NCBI RefSeq assembly: GCF_024713945.1 | Contig: NC_134682.1 | Span: 1,612,001-1,676,000 of the forward strand | DNA length: 64,000 nucleotides | Reading direction: 5' to 3' | Source of the DNA: Dermatophagoides farinae | Taxonomy: Eukaryota > Arthropoda > Arachnida > Sarcoptiformes > Pyroglyphidae | In this document: piece after piece, positions 37,201 to 48,918 of the stretch | Layout of the letters: every line of letters starts with the position of its first letter | Position numbering within the stretch: the stretch's first letter is position 1 | Notes under the pieces: generated by a model | Seen by the model: only the letters and a program-made list of their open reading frames with translations | Database searches by the model: none | What the model was told of the DNA's origin: nothing | Made by a program: the position numbers and the translations under genes

Positions 37201-38454
37201 AGGGTTGACACAACACATTCTAACAAATTGTCAACTTGATGGTTGTTTTGTGCCTAAAGACCATTTTGCCCGCAAGAAATAAAAAAAAAATTCTTTCGAA
37301 AAATGTTTCTAAATTTGGATCAAATTCATTGTTCACACACACACAAACACAAGAATTCATTGCTTCTTTGATAATTTTGAATTTTCTTTTTTTTTTTTGT
37401 CAAATGTTAATTAGCATTCAAACACACAGGGTGACTGACTGAATATGACCGATTGGCTGAAATATTGACAATGATTGACGGATTTGGAATACAAGAAGTA
37501 CAAAAAATATTTTCCTTTTCATTTTCAAGTTCATTGTGATCAACGAAAATAAAAATCGACATGATTGAATGGATAGACGATAGAAAAAAAAATGACGATA
37601 AACAATTGTCAAATCATCATCATCATCATGAATCAATGCCAAGGGCTTGCCTTCAAGAGTGCAAGAGAAAAAAATGAATGAATGAATGAATATATAAAGC
37701 AAATCCAATATTTAATGGTAACAATTTTGATACACATTCTATTACTCTCTTTCTTTTTTGGGCCATAATAAATGTGTACTCAATGGCGGAACTATGCTAC
37801 ATTACCGATTTGGTATTTATTCATTTTTTCTTTGTTTTGTTTTGTTTTTTTATACATTTCATCATCAAAATCATCATCATTAGAAACATTCAGTTTTTTT
37901 TCTGTATGAAAAAAATAAAATTAAAATTAAATTACCAAGGTCATCATCATCAAAATTATTAAAGAGAAAAAAAAGTGAAAGCAATCATCAAATGATTAAT
38001 TTGTCACTAATTATAATAGCATAAAAATTCATTCATTCGTGATATGAATAATGGAAAGGATTGGTTAGATTGAATTTTTTCAGAATAAAACCATAAATTC
38101 TCTCTCTCTCTCTCTCTCTCTCTCTGATGCTGATAATGATTTTTTTTAAGGGAAGACGGGGGGTAAATTATTATCCTTCTCAATATATTGTCATTAATTT
38201 TTTTTTGTTGCTGTTGTTGTTGTTGTTCACTTCAAGATCATTCGAAGGTTTTTGTTTTGTTGTAAAAAAAAACAAACAAACATTCAAATTCGAATGTTGT
38301 ACACGCGGTTTCATTCAATCGATCGATTGATTGATAATTGTAATTTGTTTGTTTGTTTGTCTGTTTATTCAATCAATAACAAGAAAAAGACAGAACAAAA
38401 ATAATTTTAGAAAAAAAACTTACATGTAGTACGCATTTTATCGGATCGAATCAT
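34266..38454 (-). CDS. Candidate two-exon His/Ala-rich protein, unknown
   Basis: The better-supported part is a 3' terminal exon, 34675-34266, preceded by an acceptor (ATATTTAG). It encodes DEIDCLKFSKLSISSPPNSR, an Ala run, a long His-rich run (about 30 His) and a conserved-looking tail, KPLLPRIDFPTSQFDRLLHM, ending KKNHKK. It needs an upstream exon ending in one extra base. A short exon at 38454-38424 starts ATG, encodes MIRSDKMRTT plus one T, and ends at a consensus GTAAGT, so the phases fit and would give 146 aa with a 3.7-kb intron. The pairing is inference: other or additional exons may exist, and a 50-nt exon-like segment at 36018-36067 does not fit the phase. No family is recognised. 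Confidence 0.38.
34700..38400. other. AT-rich repeat region, possible intron of the His-rich gene
   Basis: It contains (CTG)n at about 36020-36032, (CAT)n near 36957-36980, CA tracts, and a (CT)n run at 38101-38126. A short perfect palindrome (TCAAGAAC-TTT-GTTCTTGA, about 35521-35539) is too small to call a feature. No coding exon was recognised with confidence. Confidence 0.45.
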
Positions 38455-38459
38455 TGAAA

Positions 38460-41400
38460 TTTTTTTTCTTTAACAATTTGTCTCAATGATGTAATGGAAT
38501 GAAGGAAATTTGAATGAAAACAAAAAAAAAAATAAATTCAATCTATAGATGAAAATTCACAAAATTTATTCGAAAAACACAGACAGACACACAAAATTAT
38601 GAAAAAATTTTCATTGTGAATGTTTTGGATTTTGAAAAAAATTGAAGCCAAGTTTTTTTTTTCACATTCGAATGTCCGAATGTTTTTTTTTCTTGTCGAT
38701 GTTGAGATGTGATGGAATGAAACTACGAGATCTTTTATGATGATATAGTGTGACATGAGTATGTTTGTGTGCATGAAATGTTTTGTTTGATTCAACTGGT
38801 GGTGGTCGTCATCGTCATCGTCATCAACATCATCATGATTATTATTATCACCACAATCAAAAACAACAACAACAACAACATCATATATCGACCACTAGTT
38901 CTAGTTTATCAATGTCTTCTGTTCTGTATGTTTTTTTTGTGTATGTATAGTTTATGATCATCAATATATCTGAATCTCAACATTACATGTTTTCGATGTT
39001 TCGATGTTGATGATGATGATGAATCAAAACCTAAGGTGGACAAGTCAAGTTTTTTCTTCTTCCACTTTTTTAGCTGCTTTTTTTTCAATTATTTCGGGTA
39101 TCTGGAAAAAAATTTTGAATTGATTGTGCGGTGTACACATGAGAGTGTAAGAGAGAGAGAGAGAGAGGGATGAAGAATAATAATTGAAATGAAAGATGAA
39201 AAAGGGGGTATATCATTCGATTCTAACAGTAGTAATATATGTGTGTGTGTGTAAATGTGTTGTAGTAGCATTATCAATTGAATGATGACAACTTGTTGAA
39301 TGAATTTGATGAACGCCCCTTTCGTATATATACAATACATAATCTTACTCCTCCTCCACTGTTTCATACGTTGTATATGTATCGATAGATATTACCTGTT
39401 GCTTAGACTACTACCCCAAAATGAATAGATAAACGCCTTCCTCTCTCTCTCTCTCTGTCTGTCTGTCTAATGGAATGCATCACCAAAAGAAAGAGAGAAA
39501 AACCAATGTGTGATGTGTGTGTGTACCACGTGCAACAATACAAAGGTACAAATCAATTTTTTTTTATTCATTGGAAATTTTCAATTTACCGCTCTAACCT
39601 TTAAGATCATCATCATCGTATTATATTGTGTTGAATACACCTGGGCCAAAACGGTAAATGTGGGAAAAAAAATTTGCAACCCTCTTCCGAATTTGGTCCT
39701 TACACATACAGACTTACACCATATATATTATATATATATGGAACAGATGCAAAAGAAAGATCACGGGAACAAAAACACAGAAAAAAATCATTCCAATTGT
39801 TATTTTATCATCAAATACACACTTGAATTTGTAATTTTCAATGTCAACCGAATTCGGCTCTTTTATGTAAATGACTGCAACATCTATTGGATGCAAAATC
39901 TGCAGCAAAGTGTGCTGAGCTAGAACAAGAAAAAAAGTTTACGTGTTTCTTTGTTATTGTTTGTAATTTTCAATGTCAACCTTTGGCTCTCTCACTCACT
40001 CACTCTTTTTATGGGCTTGTTATTTATTTGAATGAATGAATGTAAAAAAAACTCACTCTTATGGGCTTGTTATTTATTTGAATGAATGAATGAAAAAAAA
40101 ACTTTCTCTTCCCGGTTTGTATTTGATTGAATGATTCAAATAACAACAATATACTATCGCTTTCTCTCTTTTTTTCCAATTTTTTTTTCATGTCCCAATT
40201 TTATTTTCATCTTCAACAGTCAATGTTAATGATACAATTTCTGGTCGATGATGATGATGATATATACCTAGAACGACCTTTTTGACCTTTACCTCATTAT
40301 TTTCAATGATAGACAGCTGACAAACGAATAATAACGGATTTTTAAAGATTCTCTCCCCCCTCACCAAAAAAAAAATTCACATTTGTTCTTGGAACGACAA
40401 AATTTTTTGTTTTTTAAAGAAAAAATTTTTAAATTTCATTTGCCAGAAAAAAAACAGCAACCACCAGGAAAAAATTTAAAAAAAAAATATGAAAATTGAA
40501 AACGAAAAATTGAAATAGAAATTTTCAAGGGTGTGTATCCCGAGAAACGTTTTTTTTATTAATGAATTCAAAAAAAACTACAACAACAACAACAACACAA
40601 AAGAACGGAAAAGGGCGAGATCGAATGGTGAAAGTGATATCGACAACAACAACAACAATGATAAAAAAAAATCTAGCGGGATTTAGGCGAGGCCAGCGTG
40701 TGTGATCAATTGAAATCGAAAGAAAATTCAATCAACTTAAGTGGCACGAGACAGGCACACGACACCTTAGTGGAATCATTCTTTTTGGTGAAAAAATGGA
40801 TGATGTTGGCTTAACCTTCGAATTTTTTTTTCTTTGTTCTTCTCCAGACATCTTTCTTTTTTTTGTTCGTTACAATTTTTTCTTTTGAATAACAATCGAT
40901 TTTTTTTTTGAAAAACAGGAAAAACATATGCGTCTTTAGCAGCAGCAGCAGCCTTTTTGGTCATCACCAGATAATGACCAGGCCTGATGTGATCCACACA
41001 TAATCAATGTTGAATGACCATTAAGGTCAACAAAACAATACAAGACAAACAGACAGAAAGAAAAAAATGGATCAAAAATAAAAAGAAAAATCCTGGATAC
41101 AAACAAACAAAACAAAACAAAAAACTAGGTCCCATTTTTTTCTGTGGATTGAATGACCGAAGAATTTTGAATCTCAATCCATCCAAAAGAAACAAATCCT
41201 CTAAAAACGAACACAAATAACTTTCATATATGACAAATGGACAACAACAACAAAAAATTTATTTTAGGTCATAAGTTTGTGTGAATGTAAAAAAAAGGGC
41301 CAAACATAAATTCATGAATTAAATGAATGTTTTTGTAGTCATTCAATGTGAATTCATCATCATCATCATCATGACTGAGATCACTGGATGAATGAATGAA

Positions 41401-44150
41401 TGGTAAAAAAAAGGTGAAACGAAAGAGTTGATTGACCTAAACGAGTTCATTTTATAGTCATTTTTTTTTCTTCTATTCAATCAGAAAAAATACGTGTTTA
41501 GACATTATCATTATTATTAGCTGCAAACTGCACGATTATTTGGATATTTTTTTTTAGTCGACGACCCCACAATGATCCCAACAACTTGTTGTCGTTGTTC
41601 ACGAGAAAAAAATAACACACACACAAAAATTGTGATAAAAGGATTTAAGCAAAGAAGAAAATGGACAATGAACAATCAGTCTTGTCTATTTTTTTTCTTT
41701 CTCTAAAAAAAAAAAAAAAAAATATAACGGGATATTTGCTGTCCATTTGTTGTTGCATGCACACGTTTTTGTTGTTCACTCTTTTTATTTGGTTATAATT
41801 GACCATAAGGTCCATATGATGATGATGATGATGATTCAAGGTCATGCACATGGGTTCTTAGAAAATTATTTTTTTTCATCCAAAAAAAAAGCAAAAGCCT
41901 ATGTGTAGTAGGTATTATTATATTTTTGTCGTGTGCCGGTGTGTTTAGAGATTGTTTGAAATAAAAGAAAAAAAAATCTCGACACACACACACGCACACA
42001 TGCACAATGCAACCAAATAAAAAGCCAACAGGAAACCAAACCAAGCCAGGTCGATGATGTGTCAATGTCGAGACAACAAACAAACAACAATATTAAACGA
42101 ATAGAAATGAAAGAAAGAACGGTATATACAATCGTAGATCGCGCGACTTGCTCGTGTTTCGCTGACCAAATGTTTTTTTTTTTTTTTTTTTTTTTGGTAG
42201 TAGATGATGGTGTCCCGTTATAGCCTTCGAGAAAATAAAAACGAACCAAAAACGAAAAAAAAGGTGTTCTACAAATATAAAAATAAAATCCAAATTTAGA
42301 AACTCGGCATCTGCCTTTACTATATAGATTATGGGCTTCTGTTAGAGAAAAAAAAATGTTTTTATTACAAATTCCTATGTATATGACATGACCTTTGGCG
42401 TGTGTGTGTATGTGTGTGTGCACATAAGCACCGGGTCCTGGGTCAAAACCCCAACACAAAAAAAAAATCTTTGCAATTATCACAATCATCATTGAAATCC
42501 GATGATTGTCCTCACATTTACACACACACACACACACACACACAAAACGTGTGTTCCAATGATGACCAGCAGATGATGATCAATGTACAAAAATAAAAAT
42601 AAATTTCAAACTAAAAATTAAAACCAACAGTTGTATAGGTCAAATGGTCAAATGAATGATTTTTTGTTCTGACCAATTCAATCAAACAATAACAAAGAGA
42701 ATGATAATAATAATAAAAGAATTTAAATTTCAATTAATTCAACTCAAAGATACTAGATGGCGACTGTTAACAAGAGTAAAGAATCCTGAATTTCTTGCAC
42801 ATTGTTGATGAGAGCCGGTTTGTTGTTCTCAAATTTTTTTTTTTTTTTTTTTGATGTTTTTTTTTGTGTGTTTCGTTCGTTGTCAGTGGTGGTGTTGTTG
42901 TTGTTGTTGGTCTTGCTTTTTTTTTTTTTTTTTTTTTTGGTGTGAGCCAACAACCCGTAAAACTATAATTCCATATACATCAAAACTATATGGCAACAAT
43001 GATGTTGTTGATGGTTATTCAATAATGATGATGATGATGATGATTCATTGAAAATGTGTAATTTATTTCATTTCTTTGGCTATCTTACTGTTGTATAGTA
43101 CATGTGAATTTGAGAATAATTCTTCATTCTTGAAAATATTCTTCATATAGTGAGACATTTTAAATGTGTTCATGTGTGTGTGTATGTGTGTCTGCGTGTG
43201 AAATATACAAAAATATTTTTACCACTTCTTTTTTCCCTCATATCTTGTTTGTCAATTGTTGGTGTTTTATTTTGTTTGTTTGTTTGTTTGTTTGTATGTA
43301 TAATTTGTCTATTTTTGGGACAATATACTATCTAGCACTTTGAATATTTGAAGAATATTTATATAATAATTCAATATAAATTGAACAAGTTCCCAGAATT
43401 TCAGACAATAAGCAAGTATTTTTGTTTGTTTTTTTTTCTTTATTCCTAATTTTTCTCTTCATTTGCTTACTTGCTTGTCTGTACACTACCACTAATCATT
43501 CGTCATCATTATCAACTGTCTCAATTTTCACTTCCATAATGATAAATCACATACACACACAAACGATATCCAATAAAATTTAATAACCAGCCACGCCGCC
43601 ATCATCATCATCAATGAAATTCGACGGAACGAAAAAAAACAAACAAACAAAAAATAATGATTAATCATAAAGATTCAAATATCAAAATCAGATGATCGAT
43701 ACATCATTTTTTCTTGTTGTTGTTGTTTCGATGGTGATCGATTGATTATAAACAACACATATAATGATGATCAACAACAATAATTGAAGCAATCATTACT
43801 TGAACGTATCAAACATCACCAAAGTTTAATTAAATTGACAATCATCATATCATTCCCGAGTAAGAAAGAGTAAAAAAAAATGAATTGAATTGTCTGTACT
43901 CAAGATTATTTTAAGATTCTTTTTTTTTGGAAGAAATAATAATAACCAAAATCACAAAGCAATTACGTGTATGTTTTTTTTTTTTTGGCCGAATTTTATT
44001 GGCAAACAATACTCCAATTACCAATAATAATAATCATCATCATCATTGTGAATGGTAATAATTTTTCGGGGGGCGTTAATTTTTATAATTGGAAACAATT
44101 ATTATTCGAATCGAATACAATAACAATTGTGGAATTTAAAAAAATTCGAA
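38460..44150. other. Microsatellite-rich spacer with local duplications
   Basis: The region is homopolymer and di/trinucleotide repeat DNA. Its most complex part is 39.8-40.1 kb, where nested direct repeats occur (listed separately). Open frames are low-complexity. No conserved coding or RNA gene was recognised. Confidence 0.5.
39828..40110 (+). repeat. Nested direct duplications
   Basis: A 22-bp word beginning TTTGTAATTTTCAATGTC occurs at 39828-39849 and 39960-39981, each followed by GGCTC and then TTTTATG. The second copy is interrupted by a CTCACT repeat. Immediately after, a 50-bp unit beginning ATGGGCTTGTTATTTATTTG is tandemly duplicated (40011-40060, then from 40061 to about 40110) with minor differences. 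It looks like recent local duplication, possibly by slippage. Confidence 0.8.
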
Positions 44151-44190
44151 TTTATCGTTTTTGATTGATAGAGTGACCCATATACAATTA

Positions 44191-45412
44191 ATGTCTTCAA
44201 TATCAAGACAGGCATCATTGCCCAACGAAACAAACGTAGCCAACACCAACAACAACAACAACAACAACGACAACGACAATATTGTTATCGAAGCAACATC
44301 ATCACCAAATGCTCAAAAAATGAATGGATTAACATTAAGTGAATTATGTTGTCTATTCTGTTGTCCACCATGTCCAGCACATATTGCGGCTAAATTAGCA
44401 TTTTTACCACCGGAACCAACATATACAATCATACCAGATGATAATCATTCATCGAAATTAACATTAAAATTTTCTGAACGTGCCGATTGGCAATATACAC
44501 AACGTGAATTAGAATGTTTCGAAGTTCAATATGCTCAATCAAGCCGTGGTAATCGTATTGCATGTAAGTTGTTAATGCATGCACATTGTTTTGATGTTTG
44601 ATTTTTGATTGTTTATATTCAATTTTTTTTTTGACGTTGATAATGATTTTGTTTTATTTTATCAATTAAAATATAGGCATGTATGTACGAGCAACGGCTA
44701 ATCCTAAATATACGTTATTGTTTAGCCATGGTAATGCGGTTGATTTAGGACAAATGAGCAGCTTTTATCTTGGCCTTGGTACTCGTATCAATTGTAACAT
44801 ATTTTCATATGATTATTCTGGCTATGGTGCCAGTACTGGAAAACCGTCCGAAAAAAATCTTTATGCTGATATTAATGCCGCATGGTTAACACTACGTAGT
44901 AAATATGGTGTTAGTCCGGATAAGATTATTCTTTATGGCCAAAGTATAGGCACGGTACCTACTGTTGATCTAGCTTCACGTTATGAATTAGGTGCCGTTA
45001 TTCTACATTCACCATTAATGTCTGGTATGAGAGTTGCATTTCCTAATACAAAACGTACATGGTTTTTTGATGCTTTTCCAAGGTATTTTTATTTTGAAAA
45101 TTATTTGTTTCAAGATTAATTTATGGAATTTTTTATTTTATCAATTATAGTATCGATAAAGTTCCAAAAATTAATTCACCAGTACTAGTAATACATGGTA
45201 CCGAAGATGAAGTGATTGATTTTTCACATGGTCTAGCTATTTATGAACGTTGTCCACATGCAGTTGAACCATTATGGGTTGAAGGTGCTGGCCACAATGA
45301 TATCGAGCTATATTGTCAATATTTAGAGCGACTCAAAAAATTCATATCGGTCGATTTACCTGCCTCTGGATCTACAGCAGCATCTACAACAACGACTACG
45401 AATCAATCGTAA
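44191..45412 (+). CDS. ABHD17: ABHD17 depalmitoylase (alpha/beta hydrolase domain protein 17)
   Basis: Three exons, 44191-44563, 44677-45082 and 45151-45412, GT/AG and in phase. The protein is 346 aa from the first in-frame ATG, or 303 aa from the ATG at 44320 where the family normally starts (human A form 310). [19 protein letters not shown] is the S-acylated Cys cluster that targets the enzyme to membranes. [20 protein letters not shown] forms the oxyanion region, YGQSIGTVP carries the nucleophile Ser, [12 protein letters not shown] the acid Asp, and [10 protein letters not shown] the catalytic His. The family depalmitoylates N-Ras, PSD-95 and similar proteins. The ATG at 44320 has the better context (CAAAAAATG); the upstream 43 residues are Asn-rich. 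AATAAA lies about 55 nt past the stop. Confidence 0.95.
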
Positions 45413-45419
45413 TAAAAAA

Positions 45420-46540
45420 AAACAAAACAATTCAACCAAAATACTTTCAAAAGAAAGAAAAATATCAAAATAAAACAATCAACAAATGAAAAATTATCAT
45501 TATCACCATGAAAACAAAGCGATAAATTAGGGCTTTCTTTCAAATGAAAACTAATTTCAATTCAAAACCTTTAACACTTTTGCCTATTTAAAATTTTCGA
45601 GGTAAATAATGTTGGTCGTCGTGTACATAAATCACATCATATGAATATTTACACCAACCACCACCACCACCACTACCATATAAAAAAAAACAATTCAACA
45701 TAATGCATCATCATCATGATGATGATGATGATTATGGAACGAAAGAAAATGGTGAATGACACACACATACACACACACACACAGACAAACTGATGAAAAA
45801 CCAAAACTTACATTTTTTTCTTCTTCTTATCTTTTATTATCATTCATTTTCATTCTTCATTATTATCATCGAATCATTTTTTTTTTTTGATATGATCCGA
45901 ATTTTTTTTTTAATTTTACGAAATTCTTATTTATTTTTTAAAAAACCATTATTATAACCAAAAAAAAGTGTGATGAATGAGAGAATGATGCATTTTTATT
46001 GGTAAAAAAAATGAATGAATGAATCTGTATTATTCATAATGAAAATCTGTTAACTGTGTTCTCTCTCTAATAATAATAATCTATATGTGCGCCTGTATAA
46101 AAAAAAATCGCACACATACACGTCTTTTGTGTTTTTTTTTTAAAGCTGATTCTGTGAAAGAATTCAAACAACAACAACAACAACAACAAAATTTTTTTCC
46201 ATTTTATTTTCATTCATTTCTAAATAAAAAAAAATGAAATTTTTTTCTAAATAAAAATGATGATGATGAAACATTATATATTACGGTGTGTATTTGTGTT
46301 TATACAGCGAATTTTTTTTTGTCATATATATTGCCGCCAAATATTCTTTGAATCATTCATTTCCTGACAAATGTATCCGGTTGACTGTGTGTCGGTGTGT
46401 GTGTGTGTTGAAGGCTATATCCGGTTTCATTGTGTGTGTATTGATGAGCCATCATCATCAAGAATAATAAAGTTTTTTTGTTTTTTGTTTATATTCAGTG
46501 TTTGTGTGTGAGCGTCTTTGGTGTAATTAAATGGTTATAT
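45420..46540. other. Spacer between ABHD17 and DUOXA
   Basis: This is 3' flank of ABHD17 followed by repeats: (ACC)n at about 45656-45673, (GAT)n near 45718-45731, (CA)n near 45768-45782, and (AAC)n near 46170-46189. No exon was recognised. Confidence 0.5.
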
Positions 46541-46550
46541 ATTGATCATA

Positions 46551-48376
46551 ATGTTTAATGATGAAATATTTTCGATATTCCGCCAGGAACATTATCCAAC
46601 ATTTTATAAATATAATGGATTGCCAAAAATTTGGATCGATATCAATTTATTTCGTTTGGTTGCATTATTTACAGCCGCATTATTGGCTTTTTTAATTATT
46701 ATTCCGGGATTTCGTGGCAAGGTGTGTCTTTGTTGATGTTTTTATCAAATTTGATATGATCGATTAATTATTGATTGATTGATTGATTGATTATTATTTA
46801 TAGAAATTTTCGGTCGTACTACGTTGGAGTACCAGTTTGGTCATTTTGTTTCTAATACTTTGTAAATATATTTAGTCAATTGATTGATTTTCAATAAAAA
46901 TTATTCTTGTTTTGTTGATTGTAGATTGTAATCTGATGCCATATTGGGAACGTGGACAGATACGATCACAGATGCCATATCGTTTTGGACGAAATTTAAA
47001 AATTGATGCAACAATTGGACTTGATATTGGACTAAGTGGTATCAATATTACATTGATTGGCAATCCAATCAATCAACATAATGATACGATTGATTTTAAT
47101 GAATATTTTGATTGGACATGGTCACAAGGAAAACCTGGTTTTGGTTATGATGGTTTGTTTGTTGGATGTAGATCTGTCTTTTAATTCTATAAAAAAAAAT
47201 GTTTTTCTTTTCTTTTTTTTTGTGATTTGAAAAAAAGCTGGTAGTCTGCAAAAAAATTATCGTCGTGCACAATTTCGTGGCCTACCATATCCAATTCTAT
47301 GGGTAGCTGAAACATTTACAATTGATTATGAATCAATACATATTGGTCGATATTATCGGCAAGCCGGTTGGCTGGCACATATATTCCTTTGGTATTTATT
47401 TTTGTATACAATTAAGTCAATGTACGGATTTGATTAATCGTTATTCATTCATGTTGTTCAAGGACGGCTATACCATTATTCATCTTGTGCAATATACTAT
47501 TTCAAATGGTCATCTATTATGGATCATTATTCATTATATTTACTGGTATTAGTTTATTGAGTGCCAATTTTGTTCATGATGTTCTATTTACATTATTCAA
47601 TACCATTAACATTGGCATTTGAAAATGGTTTCTTAATCACACATTATTCATGGTGTTTTTATATCAATCTAATCAATGGAATATTATGCATTATAATCGG
47701 TATTATTACATTGATTGCCGATCTCCGTTTACCGGATGAAACGGCCGAATTTTTCGGCAATGATGTATTACAAAGTTATGAGGATTATTTTGCCGATCCA
47801 CAGGATAATTTTGGGCCAAATGAATTTCATAATATTCATTCGAAAAGCGATAATGAAGTTTTGTTACGAAGAAAAGAACAACAACAAGTGAACGGCGAAA
47901 AGGTATTTATATCCATGATTTTTTTTTATTCTTTTTGATTTTTCTATTTGTCCAAAAAAAAAACAAAAAAAAAATATATAAAAAAGGTCATGACACATCA
48001 AGCAATCATGATGGGTGGCGTAACAAGAGGATTAAAGAAACGAACCTTATCGAATCGATTTTCACGTTTTCAAAAATCAACAATACGTTCTGTCAAAAAA
48101 CCGGATACACATACGAAGACGACAACGACGACAACCGATAGAAGACATTATCAGGATGATGAACCAAATAATAACTCTGCGAATGAAATCATTATAGATG
48201 ATGATGATGATGATGATGATGACGGTGATGTTGATGTTGATGTTACGTTAATGTCAAACATGGCTAATGATGGTGGTGATAATAAACAATCGGATGAAAT
48301 TCCATTATATGAAAATTTTCGTCAATTTTCAACCATCGGTGAAGAAAAGGAAGATGATGATAATAATGAAATGTAA
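46551..48376 (+). CDS. DUOXA: Dual oxidase maturation factor (DUOXA/Mol), one apparent frameshift
   Basis: Six exons: 46551-46721, 46804-46861, 46925-47152, 47238-47391, 47463-47902, 47987-48376. All have GT/AG introns of 63-85 bp. The product is about 479 aa if one extra base is skipped (human DUOXA1 343). The family pattern is present: an N-terminal YPTFYKYNGLPK, TM1 (LFTAALLAFLIIIPGFRGK), TM2 (SVVLRWSTSLVILFLI), a luminal loop with GLDIGLSGINITLIGNP (N-glycosylation NIT) and GLPYPILWVAETFT, then three further TMs. The frame shifts within TM4/TM5 at 47564-47566, where SLLSAN should continue as AILFMMFYLHYS. The long C-terminal tail is Asp-rich and ends IGEEKEDDDNNEM. DUOXA brings DUOX from the ER to the surface, where the pair makes H2O2. 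No DUOX gene is in the window. Confidence 0.93.
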
Positions 48377-48918
48377 ATATTAATTTAAAAAAAAAATCAG
48401 GCTGCCATCTAGCGTTAGCGGTATTGATTTGAGGAAACCAAAAAAATTTATTCGATTCGTTTGTGTTTGTTTGTTTGTTTGTTTGACGAACAAAGATTGT
48501 GAAAAGTAAATATTAATCTCATGTGGATGATGAGAAAGAGAGTTTTAAATTTAAATAAATAAATAATAAAACTTTGCATTTGCATCAAATTTCATTTCAT
48601 TTTTTCATTTTTGTTTTACATTTTATTTTATTTTTTTTTTGTATTTCAACACCACCACTTCCATCAAACATCAACATCCATTTCCTCTAAATTGAATGAG
48701 AAAAATTTTATTTTTCCTATTCAAATGTAATCATTCGTCAATGTATACGAATGTTAGAATTTAAAACAATCAAAATCATTCAAGAATTGATGGCCGATAA
48801 GTCAATTTTGTACAATTTTCAATCTGAATTTTCATTATACAAGGTTTGTAAATGTGTGTGTGTGTGTGTATGTGAAATTATAAGTATGAAATAATTATAG
48901 AAGTGAAAAATTGATTAA

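Noticed and set aside
40776-40997. Minus-strand frame starting MDHIRPGHYLVMTKKAAAAA
   Set aside because: It has some mixed composition, but it becomes a Lys/Asn repeat reading and has no consensus splice sites or recognisable homology.
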